A DNA stretch of 64,000 bases from Fictibacillus sp. FJAT-27399 (GTDB taxonomy: Bacteria; Bacillota; Bacilli; Bacillales; Fictibacillaceae). Location: positions 902,378-966,377 of the forward strand of contig NZ_LMVC01000002.1 in the NCBI RefSeq assembly GCF_001510655.1. Direction: 5' to 3'. The notes under the pieces are model-generated. The model ran no database searches. It worked only from the letters and a program-made list of their open reading frames with translations, and was not told the DNA's origin. Shown in pieces: positions 46,953 to 58,261 of this stretch; the stretch's first letter is position 1, and each line of letters opens with the position of its first letter. A program made the position numbers and the translations under genes.

Positions 46953-47133
46953 AAAGCGTTAGCACCCTGCAAAGGTCCGACAAGGGCTGGAACACTTACA
47001 CAACAACACTCCTTTGTGTTGAGAAGTAAGAGTGAAGACGACTAAGATGAAAAGAAGATCTTACTTTTCATCTAACGAGGACCCATGCTGAAAACAGGAA
47101 AAACGTTTTCAGCTTTATGCGCCGGAGCTGGAC
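46953..47133 (-). repeat. Structured intergenic repeat, copy 2 (inverted)
   Basis: Read on the minus strand it starts gtccagctccggcgc and ends agggtgctaacgcttt, parallel to copy 1. Hairpin A is gctgaaaac/gttttcagc (47087-47113), hairpin B agatgaaaag/cttttcatct (47045-47073), and hairpin C cttac-4-caacac-6-gtgttg-4-gtaag (46995-47030). A ggtcc/ggacc pair encloses B and C. A and B differ from copy 1 in sequence but keep pairing. Confidence 0.8.
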
Positions 47134-47244
47134 ACCACTTCAATCCATGCTGAATTTTTTATTCTTTTTCTTTGCTATCCTCTATGTCCAGTTTTTGTTA
47201 ATATGAAGATAGCAATAGGAGAGACAGGCGGGGGATGGTAAGAG

Positions 47245-49383
47245 GTGACGAAACAGATCAAAAAACGTTTGCGAATAAAAAAGGGACTGCATAATAAATG
47301 GAATTTTTTTATGTTTGGATTGCTAGCTCTTATTATCTACGCCAGCTTGCTCAGCAATGTAACCCCTGATACGGTGGATGTTGGGCCGTACTCCATTTCC
47401 CCGCGTGATATTCAATCACCGATCACGATTGAGATGAAAGAAGAAACGCTGAAAAAGCAAAACGATGCAGCGGACAAAGTAGAGAATATTTATTCCTATG
47501 ATGAAGACAGTCCGCTGAAACAGGCGGAAAAGTCCAATGAAATCTTTAAGGCTATCGAAAAGATCAACGAAGCGGAGAGCAAGAATAAAAAAGATAAAGA
47601 CCCACTGACACTTGACCAGAAAATAGATCAGATCAAGGGGATGGTTGGAAACGATCAGATCTCTCCCGAAGCGTATACTGCCCTGTTTAATGCCTCTCCG
47701 TCTGAACTCAGAACCGGCAGAGACCTTGCAAGCTCAGTGATCAACGACACGCTTAAAAATAAGATCAGGGTCGATCAGATCGAATTTTTCCGTGACAGGG
47801 CAGAAGATAAAATACAGCAGAATTCAAATTTTTCGAGTTCTTTAAAAAATGCTGTTGTTGAACTGACCCGAAGCAATATCATCTCTAATTTTCTGCTGGA
47901 CGTTGATAAAACGAAATTGGCGAAACAAAAAGCGATCGATGAAGCGGAACCAGTCGAGATTAAAGAAGGAGAGATCATCGTCAGAGAGGGAGACGTTGTG
48001 ACTCCTGAAAAATTCAGGCAGCTTAAGCTGGTTGGGCTTCTTGATAAGGAAGTTGCGATATATCCGTATTTAGGTCTTTTACTTTTTGTTCTTATTTTAG
48101 TCATAGGCCTGTATTATTTTATTAAAGAATCTTTAAAAGCTACGGCGCCTCTGCAAAAAAAACAGATGCTGCTGTATGTCATCCTGATTACGTTTTCCTT
48201 GATCGTAATGAAACTGACAAGCTTCATTGATAAACTGGAGATCACAGGAATCTTTTTTGTGGTTCCGATCGCTGCAGGAGCTATGATGATTAAAATGCTG
48301 CTCAACGAATTTACAGCTATTCTTTCCAGTGTACTATTTGCAGTTTGCGCGACACTTATTTTTAATGAAGGATCTACCGGAACATTTAATTTTCCACTTG
48401 GCATCTACGTATTGCTCGGCTGTGTGGCAGGAATCATTTATCTGGGAAAACGGCATTTAAAATCAAGAATATTAAAGGCTGGTGTTCTCGTTTCATTTAC
48501 CAATATTTTATCCATATTGATCATTCTGTTGCTTCAAAATGGAAAGTACTCTCCTGTACAGATTGGGGTGGAAATCGGATTTGGCTTTTTATCCGGATGC
48601 CTGGCATCTGTACTAGCTTTGGGGCTGATGCCGGTTTTTGAATCCTGGTTCGGCATCTTATCTACGACACGGCTGATCGAGCTTTCGAACCCTAATCACC
48701 CGCTGTTAAGGAAACTATTGATTGAAGCTCCTGGCACTTATCATCATTCTGTCATGGTGGCCAACCTTTCAGAAGCCGGCTGTGAATCCATTGGAGCTAA
48801 CGGCCTTCTTGCCAGAGTAGGATCTTACTATCATGACCTCGGCAAAACAAAAAGGCCTCATTTCTTTATTGAGAACCAGATGAATATGGAGAATCCGCAT
48901 GATAAACTGACACCGCAGCTTAGTAAGACCATCATTATTGCCCATCCGTATGACGGAGCAGAAATGTTGAAAGAATATAAGCTGCCTGGAGAAATTATTG
49001 ATATAGCTGAACAGCATCACGGGACATCCCTGCTTCAATATTTCTACCACAAGGCAGTTGAACTGAGTAATGCCGAGATCCAGGAAACAGATTTCAGGTA
49101 TCCTGGTCCGAAAGCTAAATCCAGAGAAGCCGCGGTAGTAGGAATTGCAGACGGTGTGGAAGCAGCTGTCCGTTCCCTCTCCAAACCGACACCGGTTAAA
49201 ATTGAAGCCATTATCCGCAAGATTATTACTGAACGCCTTGAGGACGGGCAGTTTGATGAATGTGATCTTACGTTTAAAGAATTAAATACGGTAGCAAAGA
49301 CACTCAGTGAAACATTGAACGGGATTTTTCATTCAAGAATTGAATATCCTGAGCAGCAAATTAAAAAGAAGGTGGACTTATAA
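47245..49383 (+). CDS. pgpH: Cyclic-di-AMP phosphodiesterase PgpH (7TM-HD)
   Basis: A membrane HD-type phosphodiesterase that hydrolyses cyclic-di-AMP. The 712 residues have an N-terminal span, an extracellular domain (about 55-275), seven spans (about 275-480) and a cytoplasmic HD domain with YHHSVMVANLSE, SYYHDLGKTKRPHFF and AEQHHGTSL. GTG start after gggggatgg. It overlaps ybeY by one base. Confidence 0.95.
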   Translation: MTKQIKKRLRIKKGLHNKWNFFMFGLLALIIYASLLSNVTPDTVDVGPYSISPRDIQSPITIEMKEETLKKQNDAADKVENIYSYDEDSPLKQAEKSNEIFKAIEKINEAESKNKKDKDPLTLDQKIDQIKGMVGNDQISPEAYTALFNASPSELRTGRDLASSVINDTLKNKIRVDQIEFFRDRAEDKIQQNSNFSSSLKNAVVELTRSNIISNFLLDVDKTKLAKQKAIDEAEPVEIKEGEIIVREGDVVTPEKFRQLKLVGLLDKEVAIYPYLGLLLFVLILVIGLYYFIKESLKATAPLQKKQMLLYVILITFSLIVMKLTSFIDKLEITGIFFVVPIAAGAMMIKMLLNEFTAILSSVLFAVCATLIFNEGSTGTFNFPLGIYVLLGCVAGIIYLGKRHLKSRILKAGVLVSFTNILSILIILLLQNGKYSPVQIGVEIGFGFLSGCLASVLALGLMPVFESWFGILSTTRLIELSNPNHPLLRKLLIEAPGTYHHSVMVANLSEAGCESIGANGLLARVGSYYHDLGKTKRPHFFIENQMNMENPHDKLTPQLSKTIIIAHPYDGAEMLKEYKLPGEIIDIAEQHHGTSLLQYFYHKAVELSNAEIQETDFRYPGPKAKSREAAVVGIADGVEAAVRSLSKPTPVKIEAIIRKIITERLEDGQFDECDLTFKELNTVAKTLSETLNGIFHSRIEYPEQQIKKKVDL

Positions 49384-49853
49384 TGAGCTTACACATTGAT
49401 TTTACAGACGAAACCGAACAAATCTCCCCAGCTCAGATCGAGGAGTTAACGAACCTTTTAAATCAGGCAGCGGTCATGGAAGACATTCCCGATGAGACTG
49501 AGCTTTCTGTTACCTTTGTAACAAACGAGCGGATCCATGAGATCAACAAACAATATCGGAACAAAGATACGCCAACAGATGTGATCTCTTTTGCGATGGA
49601 AGAAATGGGTGAGGGGGAACTGGAAATAACTGGAGATGGTTTACCGAGAATTCTTGGCGACATTATTATTTCAGCAGAGATTGCTAAAAATCAGGCAGAA
49701 GAATACGGACACTCATTCTTGAGAGAACTTGGCTTTTTGACCGTTCATGGTTTTCTTCACCTCTTAGGCTATGATCACCTGAACGAACAAGAAGAAAAGA
49801 AAATGTTCAGCAGGCAAGATGAAATTCTTAACGAATACGGTCTCAGCAGATAA
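49383..49853 (+). CDS. ybeY: Endoribonuclease YbeY
   Basis: A zinc-dependent endoribonuclease for 16S rRNA maturation and ribosome quality control. The 156 residues end with the zinc motif HGFLHLLGYDH (about residue 120). The start overlaps the stop of pgpH. Confidence 0.96.
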   Translation: MSLHIDFTDETEQISPAQIEELTNLLNQAAVMEDIPDETELSVTFVTNERIHEINKQYRNKDTPTDVISFAMEEMGEGELEITGDGLPRILGDIIISAEIAKNQAEEYGHSFLRELGFLTVHGFLHLLGYDHLNEQEEKKMFSRQDEILNEYGLSR

Positions 49854-49854
49854 G

Positions 49855-50226
49855 ATGCGGCCATCAGCCCGCAGATTTGTTAGAAGTTTTGGATATGCCT
49901 GGGAAGGAATTAAGGCTGCAGTTAAAGGTGAGCAGAATATTAAAATTCATCTCGCAGTGAGTTGTATCGTTTTACTGGCGGCCTATGTCCTTGAATTTTC
50001 AGCTGAGAGGTTTTCCATTCTGCTGATTGTCATTGGGAATGTGATTTGTCTTGAAATCGTAAATACGGCACTTGAACGCCTCGTCGATTTGGTCACGAAT
50101 GATTACCACCCGTTAGCAAAGCAGGCCAAAGATATGGCGGCGGGTGCAGTTTTGGTTTTTTCGGTGATTGCTGTTATAATCGGATTACTGCTATTTTTAA
50201 AACCTGCCTTACACTATTTCTCTTAG
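49855..50226 (+). CDS. dgkA: Undecaprenol kinase DgkA
   Basis: A small membrane kinase that phosphorylates undecaprenol. From the ATG at 49855 it has 123 residues, the usual length, with three spans and the signature LEIVNTALERLVDLVTNDYH near residue 62. No clear SD is seen; a start at 49819 overlapping ybeY is the alternative. Translation may be coupled to ybeY, whose stop is one base away. Confidence 0.88.
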   Translation: MRPSARRFVRSFGYAWEGIKAAVKGEQNIKIHLAVSCIVLLAAYVLEFSAERFSILLIVIGNVICLEIVNTALERLVDLVTNDYHPLAKQAKDMAAGAVLVFSVIAVIIGLLLFLKPALHYFS

Positions 50227-50263
50227 ATATCAGCCGCTTGAAATGAGTAAAGGCTGGTGTTGA

Positions 50264-51578
<1,315 letters not shown>

Positions 51579-51671
51579 TCTTCCATATTTTCCTTCACAT
51601 GAAAAAGATATATAAGGCAAACCTAAGGACAAGGGAGTTTTATAAAACAACTTGAAAGGTGGAGCATTCCC

Positions 51672-51815
51672 ATGAAAGAATTTACCTGGAAGGTATTTTG
51701 CGAAACGGGCAGTATCGATACCTATTTGTTGTTTAAAGAACTTGAGGTCGACATGTCAACAAGTGTGGCTCAGCTAGAAGATCAGCAAGTGCATATTGAC
51801 TCTCCCATCCAATAG
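51672..51815 (+). CDS. yqzL: YqzL-family small protein
   Basis: A 47-residue protein of unknown function between era and recO, the same place as in B. subtilis. It begins MKEFTWKVFCETGSIDTYL. The SD aaaggtgg lies about nine bases before the ATG. Confidence 0.88.
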   Translation: MKEFTWKVFCETGSIDTYLLFKELEVDMSTSVAQLEDQQVHIDSPIQ

Positions 51816-51850
51816 GGTGCCTTCATTAATGACCTGGTGGTGGTGTAATC

Positions 51851-52594
51851 ATGCTGCAAAAGGTTGAAGGAATTGTTATCAGAAAAGTGGACTACGGTGA
51901 AACAAACGTAATTCTTACTCTTTTTACGAGAGAAAACGGAAAAATAGGAGTTATGGCAAGAGGGGCGAAGAAACCAAAAAGTCGCCTCTCTTCTGTTGCG
52001 CAGCTCTTTACATACGGTCATTTTGTTTTTCAGCAAAGCAGGGGGCTGGGTTCTCTGAGTCAAGGTGAAATCATCGACTCGTTCAGAGGCATCAAGGAAG
52101 ATTTGTTTAAAACAGCTTATTGTGCTTATATGGTTGAATTTCTTGATAAGGTGACAGAAGAGAAAAAAACTCAGCCCTATTTATTTGAACATGTTTGGCA
52201 ATCTTTCAACCTTATAAATGAAGGTGCAGATCCAGAAGTTATCACGTTTATTTTTGAGATGAAAATGCTGCAGCAAGCGGGCATTGGCCCCCAAGTAAAT
52301 CACTGCGCCAACTGCGGCAGAACCGAAGGGGAATTTGCCTTTTCCGTGCGGGAAGGTGGTTTTCTCTGTGACAGGTGCTATCACCTGGACCCTAACAGGA
52401 TTCCGCTGACTCGACCAACTGCAAGACTCCTTCGCCTGTTTTATCATTTTGATTTAAACCGGCTTGGAAATGTATCGTTAAAAAAACAGACAAAGAACGA
52501 AATCCAGTTTATTCTATCTACCTACATTGATGAGTATTCAGGGATGTTCTTCAAATCTAAAAAGTTTTTGGATCAATTGAATAAATTTGAATAA
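51851..52594 (+). CDS. recO: DNA repair protein RecO
   Basis: A recombination mediator that helps RecA load on SSB-coated DNA. The 247 residues have the OB-fold start MLQKVEGIVIRKVDYGE and a zinc site with CANCG near residue 155 and CDRCYH near residue 175. glyQ and glyS, which follow it in B. subtilis, are absent. Confidence 0.95.
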   Translation: MLQKVEGIVIRKVDYGETNVILTLFTRENGKIGVMARGAKKPKSRLSSVAQLFTYGHFVFQQSRGLGSLSQGEIIDSFRGIKEDLFKTAYCAYMVEFLDKVTEEKKTQPYLFEHVWQSFNLINEGADPEVITFIFEMKMLQQAGIGPQVNHCANCGRTEGEFAFSVREGGFLCDRCYHLDPNRIPLTRPTARLLRLFYHFDLNRLGNVSLKKQTKNEIQFILSTYIDEYSGMFFKSKKFLDQLNKFE

Positions 52595-52686
52595 TAATGT
52601 TGCTTTTATACCTTTTAGCTTCGTTTGCTCCCTTAATTAGTATATAATGTTTAATAAAGAGTATAACACATTTCAAGTTTGCTAAG

Positions 52687-53337
52687 GTGGTGCGAACAAT
52701 CGAACTGAATAAAAGGCAACAAACAATATTGCAGATCGTAAAAGACCATGGACCTATTACGGGGGAACATATTGCAGACCGTTTGCATTTGACAAGAGCT
52801 ACGCTTAGGCCTGACCTAGCCATTTTAACGATGGCGGGTTATTTGGATGCCAGACCCCGTGTTGGCTATTTTTATACAGGCAAAACAGGCTCCCAGCTAT
52901 TGACTGAAAAAATCAAGAAGATACAAGTCCATGAATTTTCATCGATCCCCGTTGTGGTTCCTGAATCTTCAACCGTATATGAAGCGATCTGTACCATGTT
53001 CCTTGAAGACGTGGGAACTTTGTTTATTGTGAATAAAAACTCTCATCTTGTTGGAGTGGTTTCAAGAAAAGACTTATTGAGAGCAAGTATGGGAAAACAG
53101 GAATTAAACGCCGTCCCTATCAACATTATTATGACCAGGATGCCGAATATCACATACTGTTTTAAAGAAGACCATTTACTGGATGTTGCCCATATTCTCA
53201 TCCAAAAGCAGATTGACGGGCTGCCGGTCGTAAAAAAAGCTCCCAATGACGAAGGGTATGAAGTAGTGGGAAGAATCACGAAAACGAATATTACAAAGGC
53301 CTTTGTTGAATTGGCCAGGGATGAAATGATTATTTGA
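52687..53337 (+). CDS. ccpN: Transcriptional repressor CcpN
   Basis: Represses gluconeogenic genes under glycolytic conditions. The 216 residues have an N-terminal helix-turn-helix ([20 protein letters not shown] near residue 19) and two CBS domains ([14 protein letters not shown] and [10 protein letters not shown]). The start is one of two adjacent GTG codons (52687 or 52690). It is 19 bases from ppsR, its usual partner. Confidence 0.93.
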   Translation: MVRTIELNKRQQTILQIVKDHGPITGEHIADRLHLTRATLRPDLAILTMAGYLDARPRVGYFYTGKTGSQLLTEKIKKIQVHEFSSIPVVVPESSTVYEAICTMFLEDVGTLFIVNKNSHLVGVVSRKDLLRASMGKQELNAVPINIIMTRMPNITYCFKEDHLLDVAHILIQKQIDGLPVVKKAPNDEGYEVVGRITKTNITKAFVELARDEMII

Positions 53338-53356
53338 TCTTCGCAATCAGGAGGTA

Positions 53357-54184
53357 ATGATGACTGACCATATAAATCGCCCAATGATTTATGTTGTATC
53401 CGATTCTGTTGGCGAAACTGCGGAGCTTGTTGTAAAAGCCGCGGCCAGCCAATTTAATTCAACTGCCATTGAGCTTAAGCGGGTTCCATATGTAGAAGAT
53501 AAGGAAACCATTAAAGAAGTAGTGGCATTAGCTAAAGAACATCAGGCTCTAATCGCGTTTACACTTGTCATACCAGAAATGAAGGAGTTTCTCCTCCAGC
53601 AGGCACTGGTTTCGGGAGTGGTTGCAGTAGATATTATCGGTCCGATGATGAACCAGATGCAGCAGCTTCTTCAGCAGGTTCCGAGATATGAGCCAGGAAT
53701 TGTACATCAGCTGGATGATGATTATTTCCGGAAAGTTGAAGCCATCGAGTTTGCTGTTAAGTATGATGATGGAAGAGATCCAAGGGGAATTTTAAAAGCC
53801 GATATCGTTTTGGTAGGAGTGTCAAGGACGTCTAAAACACCTTTGTCGCAGTATCTGGCTCACAAACGACTGAAAGTGGCCAATGTTCCGCTTGTTCCTG
53901 AAGTCGAGCCACCGGAGGAATTGTTCAAAGTCTCTGCTAAAAAGTGTTTCGGTTTAAGCATCACTCCTGAAAAACTAAACGATATCCGCAGAGAAAGACT
54001 GATGGCTCTTGGGTTAAATTCTGAGGCTAATTATGCCAATATCAACCGCATCAGGCAAGAGCTTGACTATTTCACTAAAACAATAGACCGGATCGGCTGT
54101 CGGGTCATTGATGTTTCAAACAAAGCCGTAGAGGAATCAGCAAATCTCATTTATAACATTTATACGGGCAAAAACTACCGATAA
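53357..54184 (+). CDS. ppsR: Pyruvate,water dikinase/PPDK regulatory protein (DUF299)
   Basis: A bifunctional ADP-dependent kinase and Pi-dependent phosphorylase of the DUF299 family, YqfL in B. subtilis, where it modulates CcpN. The 275 residues have the P-loop [11 protein letters not shown] near residue 154 and an N-terminal [13 protein letters not shown] block. SD aggaggt. Confidence 0.94.
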   Translation: MMTDHINRPMIYVVSDSVGETAELVVKAAASQFNSTAIELKRVPYVEDKETIKEVVALAKEHQALIAFTLVIPEMKEFLLQQALVSGVVAVDIIGPMMNQMQQLLQQVPRYEPGIVHQLDDDYFRKVEAIEFAVKYDDGRDPRGILKADIVLVGVSRTSKTPLSQYLAHKRLKVANVPLVPEVEPPEELFKVSAKKCFGLSITPEKLNDIRRERLMALGLNSEANYANINRIRQELDYFTKTIDRIGCRVIDVSNKAVEESANLIYNIYTGKNYR

Positions 54185-54191
54185 CCATATC

Positions 54192-54225
54192 GCGTACGAA
54201 ATCGTTTGATTTTGTACGCTTTTTT
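54192..54225 (+). terminator. Terminator of ccpN-ppsR
   Basis: gcgtac (54192-54197) and gtacgc (54214-54219) with further pairing inside, then six Ts. Confidence 0.75.
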
Positions 54226-54431
54226 CTGCGGAAGTTATTTTTCTGGCATTATTATAAATTTTTAGCTATAATATAAAATTGTGATTAAAAGTTAGCAATG
54301 GAACCTAGAATAGGATAAGAATGTTCTTTCCAGAGCACGGGACAGACTGATTCTATGAAACAGCATTCTTCAACAAGACGTAAAACAAAAAAAGGTTTTC
54401 TTCGACATGTTTATTTTGTAGAAGGATTCTT

Positions 54432-54452
54432 ATGGAGGATGTAGAAATTTAA
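54432..54452 (+). CDS. Possible six-codon minigene before yqxD
   Basis: ATG GAG GAT GTA GAA ATT TAA begins five bases after aagga and stops three bases before the yqxD ATG. It could couple translation to yqxD, whose own SD spacing is poor. Very short; may be chance. Confidence 0.25.
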   Translation: MEDVEI

Positions 54453-54455
54453 TTT

Positions 54456-54926
54456 ATGTCTAATTCAAAATCAAAAGTATGGGTAGATGGAGATGCATGC
54501 CCGGTTCCGATTAGGAATTCTATTATCGAACATTGTCGGGAATTTAATTTATCGGCATTTTTTGTCATTTCATATGCCCATTATACAGCCCCTTCACCTG
54601 GTGTAGAATGGATTCTGGTCGATGCCAACCGTGAAGAAGTAGACCTGTATTTAATGAATCATTCAATGAAAGGAGATATTGCGGTTACTCAGGATTTTGG
54701 CCTGGCCAGTATCCTGGTCCCAAAAGGTGTGATTACGTTCCATCCCCGCGGTTTTTTATACCGGGAGGAAAATATGGAAAAAATGCTTTTTGAAAGGTAC
54801 ATTTCCGGGAAAGAAAGAAGAGCCGGCAAACGTACAAAAGGACCAGCGAAGTTTCAGGATTCTGATCTTGAACGTTTCTCCGGACAATTTAAAAAAATGT
54901 TGTCGAATATTGAAGGATTTCAATAA
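54456..54926 (+). CDS. yqxD: YaiI/YqxD family protein (DUF188)
   Basis: A 156-residue PIN-like protein of unknown function with VWVDGDACPVPIRN at residues 8-21 and TQDFGLASILVPKG near residue 76. It heads the yqxD-dnaG-sigA group. The nearest SD-like ggagga is 16 bases from the ATG, which is unusually far. Confidence 0.92.
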   Translation: MSNSKSKVWVDGDACPVPIRNSIIEHCREFNLSAFFVISYAHYTAPSPGVEWILVDANREEVDLYLMNHSMKGDIAVTQDFGLASILVPKGVITFHPRGFLYREENMEKMLFERYISGKERRAGKRTKGPAKFQDSDLERFSGQFKKMLSNIEGFQ

Positions 54927-54992
54927 CTCTTAACGAATAACTATAACCTGTGTGATTTTTACATAGGAAAGTAAATAAAGCGGTGTTTAAAC

Positions 54993-56804
54993 ATGGCAGA
55001 ACGAATTCCGGACGAACTGATAGAAAAAGTACGAACATCTCAAGATATTGTTGAACTAGTCAGTGACTATGTAACCTTGAAGAAACAAGGGCGCAATTAT
55101 TTTGGCTTATGCCCATTTCACGGAGAGAAATCCCCTTCCTTTTCTGTTTCGCCTGATAAGCAGATCTACCACTGTTTCGGTTGCGGAGCAGGCGGTAATG
55201 CTTTCTCTTTTCTAATGAATATCGAAGGATTTTCATTTCTTGAGTCAGTGAAGCATATTGCACAGCGAACGGGAATAGATTTACCTCAACTGGAACGGCA
55301 GTCTGGAAACAGCAAATCCTCAGATAACCGGGCAGTCATGGGCGAGGCTCATGAACTTTTGGCGAAACTATTTCATCATTATCTGCTCAATACTGAGCAA
55401 GGTTTGAAAGCTCTCGACTATTTAAAGGGCAGAGGGTTTTCGGATGAAGTCATCTCCCGGTTTCAAATCGGGTTTGCACCTGATTCCTGGGATGCGGCCA
55501 CCAACTTCCTCAGCAGAAGAAACTTCTCGCTGGAGCTCTCTGAAAAAGCCGGTTTGCTTGGCAAACGGGACTTTGACGGTAAATTCTTTGACCGGTTCAG
55601 AAACCGGATCATGTTTCCAATCTGGGATAAAAACGGTAAAGTCATCGGCTTTGGGGGCAGAATTTTGGACAGCGGGGAACCCAAATATTTAAACAGCCCT
55701 GAGACCTTGCTGTTTAATAAAGGCAAGAACTTGTATGCCTTGCATTTATCCCGTCCGGAAATGAGGAAAAAACAGCAGGCTGTTCTATTTGAAGGGTATG
55801 TTGATACGATTGCTGCCTGGAGAGCAGGCGTTGAAAATGGGGTGGCTACACTTGGAACTTCTTTGACAGAAGATCAGGCAAAACTGCTGAAACGAAATGT
55901 ACCTTCTGTCGTTATCTGTTATGATTCGGATCATGCAGGTGTTGAAGCCTCCTTTAGAGCTTCATCGATTTTATTAAAAGCAGGATGCAATGTGAAAATT
56001 GCGAAAATGCCAGACGGTCTTGATCCCGATGACTATATCCAAAAATATGGAGCCGAGAAGTTTAACAGGGATGTAATAGGGGCAAGTTTAACCGTAATGG
56101 CTTTTAAAATTCAATATTACAGAAGAGGTAAAAATCTCAACGATGAAGGAGAACGAATGCTCTATATCGAAGAGATAATAAAGGAAATCAGCCAATTGCC
56201 TAATGCGGTTGAAAAAGACCATTATTTAAGGCAGCTTGCTGATGAATTTAACCTCTCTCTGGAAGCTCTAAAGCAGCAGCAGTTTTATACAGCTAAGCAG
56301 CAAAAGCGAAAAAAGGATAATGTTGACACAAACAGGAATAATAATCCTAGGAATAATACTTACTATAACAAACCGCTTTTGCCTGCCTATCATAATGCTG
56401 AACGGATTCTACTTGCGCATATGCTGAAAAACACAGACGTTGCCATCAGGGTTCAGGAGTTACTGGGAGCATCATTTAACATTGAAGAACACAATGCGGT
56501 TGCAGCTTATTTATATGCCTTCTATGAAGAAGGAAATTTGCCCAATGTTGGTTTGTTCCTGCAGCGCATTGAAGATGACAGGTTAAAAAAGATTGCTTCC
56601 GAGCTGGCGATGCTGACTGTCAATGAACATCTTTCCGATAAGGAAATGAGTGATTATATAAGACAGATCACCAACTATCCTAAATGGCTGGTGATACAGG
56701 GTAAAGAAAAGCACAAAAAGGAAGCGGAACGCGGGCAGGATTTTGCCAGGGCGGCCCAAATAGCAATGGAGATACTTCAAATGAAAAAAGAATTAAAAGG
56801 CTGA
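54993..56804 (+). CDS. dnaG: DNA primase
   Basis: Synthesises RNA primers for replication. The 603 residues have the CHC2 zinc finger (CPFHGEKSPSF to HCFGCGAGGN, about residues 40-66), the catalytic core with FGGRI, the TOPRIM domain (LFEGYVDTIAAWRAG near residue 263; YDSDHAG) and the C-terminal helicase-binding domain. Confidence 0.97.
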   Translation: MAERIPDELIEKVRTSQDIVELVSDYVTLKKQGRNYFGLCPFHGEKSPSFSVSPDKQIYHCFGCGAGGNAFSFLMNIEGFSFLESVKHIAQRTGIDLPQLERQSGNSKSSDNRAVMGEAHELLAKLFHHYLLNTEQGLKALDYLKGRGFSDEVISRFQIGFAPDSWDAATNFLSRRNFSLELSEKAGLLGKRDFDGKFFDRFRNRIMFPIWDKNGKVIGFGGRILDSGEPKYLNSPETLLFNKGKNLYALHLSRPEMRKKQQAVLFEGYVDTIAAWRAGVENGVATLGTSLTEDQAKLLKRNVPSVVICYDSDHAGVEASFRASSILLKAGCNVKIAKMPDGLDPDDYIQKYGAEKFNRDVIGASLTVMAFKIQYYRRGKNLNDEGERMLYIEEIIKEISQLPNAVEKDHYLRQLADEFNLSLEALKQQQFYTAKQQKRKKDNVDTNRNNNPRNNTYYNKPLLPAYHNAERILLAHMLKNTDVAIRVQELLGASFNIEEHNAVAAYLYAFYEEGNLPNVGLFLQRIEDDRLKKIASELAMLTVNEHLSDKEMSDYIRQITNYPKWLVIQGKEKHKKEAERGQDFARAAQIAMEILQMKKELKG

Positions 56805-56840
56805 TTATTTTTTTGTTGAAGTGTGGAAGGAGGGGATCGA

Positions 56841-57965
56841 ATGGCTGAGAAACCAAACCGTCGCGAGACGGAGGGCGAATTAACCATCGATCAAGTAAAA
56901 GAGCAATTAATTGAAGCAGGGAAAAAGAATGGTGCGCTGACCTATACGGTCATTACCAACAAACTAGCGCCTTTTGATCAGGATTCAGAGCAAATGGATG
57001 AGTTCTACAACTTCCTTGAAGAACAGGGTGTAGAAGTAACCGATGAATCTGATTCTGATGAAGAAGAGCCTAAATTTGAAGCAGGCAAGGAAGAAGAAGA
57101 GTTTGACCTCAACGATCTCAGCGTTCCTCCAGGGGTGAAAATTAATGACCCTGTCCGAATGTACTTAAAAGAGATCGGCCGCGTGGATCTTCTTTCTGCA
57201 GAAGAAGAAATTTCCCTTGCTAAACGAATCGAAGAAGGTGACGAAGAAGCAAAACGCCGCCTTGCTGAAGCGAACCTTAGGCTGGTTGTAAGTATTGCAA
57301 AGCGTTACGTAGGCCGCGGGATGCTCTTCCTTGATCTTATTCAGGAAGGCAACATGGGACTTATTAAAGCGGTTGAGAAGTTTGATTACCGTAAAGGCTA
57401 TAAGTTCAGTACGTATGCCACATGGTGGATCAGACAGGCTATAACACGAGCTATCGCTGACCAGGCAAGAACCATCCGTATTCCTGTTCATATGGTAGAG
57501 ACAATAAATAAATTGATCCGCGTCCAGAGGCAGCTACTGCAAGACTTGGGCCGCGAACCGACGCCTGAAGAAATTGGTGCGGAAATGGATCTCACTCCGG
57601 ACAAAGTACGCGAAATCCTGAAGATCGCCCAGGAACCTGTTTCTCTTGAAACACCAATTGGTGAAGAAGACGATTCTCACCTTGGTGACTTCATTGAAGA
57701 CCAGGACGCACTAGCTCCTTCTGAAGCTGCAGCTTATGAGCTGTTAAAAGAGCAGCTCGAAGATGTACTCGATACCCTCACCGACAGAGAAGAGAATGTT
57801 TTGCGTTTAAGATTCGGTCTTGATGACGGCCGTACACGTACTCTGGAAGAAGTTGGGAAAGTCTTCGGAGTAACCCGTGAACGGATCCGCCAAATCGAAG
57901 CTAAAGCACTTCGTAAACTCCGCCATCCAAGCAGAAGCAAGAGATTGAAGGATTTCTTGGAATAA
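56841..57965 (+). CDS. sigA: Primary RNA polymerase sigma factor SigA (RpoD)
   Basis: The vegetative sigma factor, 374 residues. Region 1.2/2 begins [17 protein letters not shown]; region 2.4 has [20 protein letters not shown]; region 4.2 has [20 protein letters not shown]. The ATG at 56841 follows aaggagggga; the GTG at 56823 would place that SD inside the coding region. Follows dnaG in the macromolecular synthesis operon. Confidence 0.97.
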   Translation: MAEKPNRRETEGELTIDQVKEQLIEAGKKNGALTYTVITNKLAPFDQDSEQMDEFYNFLEEQGVEVTDESDSDEEEPKFEAGKEEEEFDLNDLSVPPGVKINDPVRMYLKEIGRVDLLSAEEEISLAKRIEEGDEEAKRRLAEANLRLVVSIAKRYVGRGMLFLDLIQEGNMGLIKAVEKFDYRKGYKFSTYATWWIRQAITRAIADQARTIRIPVHMVETINKLIRVQRQLLQDLGREPTPEEIGAEMDLTPDKVREILKIAQEPVSLETPIGEEDDSHLGDFIEDQDALAPSEAAAYELLKEQLEDVLDTLTDREENVLRLRFGLDDGRTRTLEEVGKVFGVTRERIRQIEAKALRKLRHPSRSKRLKDFLE

Positions 57966-57982
57966 AATAGATCAGTGATAAA

Positions 57983-58010
57983 GTCTGCCCTTGCCGGCAG
58001 GCTTTTTTAT
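57983..58010 (+). terminator. Terminator of the sigA operon
   Basis: gtctgcc (57983-57989) and ggcaggc (57996-58002) with one G-U pair, followed by Ts. Confidence 0.8.
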
Positions 58011-58261
58011 TTTGCTCAATGATTTATTGAACGAACGCAGGAAAATAGAACATAATAACATTTTTACCAGTTATTATTATCCATTTTACTGATAAATTTT
58101 GCTGAATGCAAATCACCCTGATAAAAAAGGACTTCCAAAAGAAGGGAAAATAAACGTAAAAATAATAATGTTAATGTTGTAAAAATTCTGCCTTTATATC
58201 TATAATAAACTTGAAAGCGATTACACACAATGGTGAAATTATACAAAAGGTGGGGTCATCC

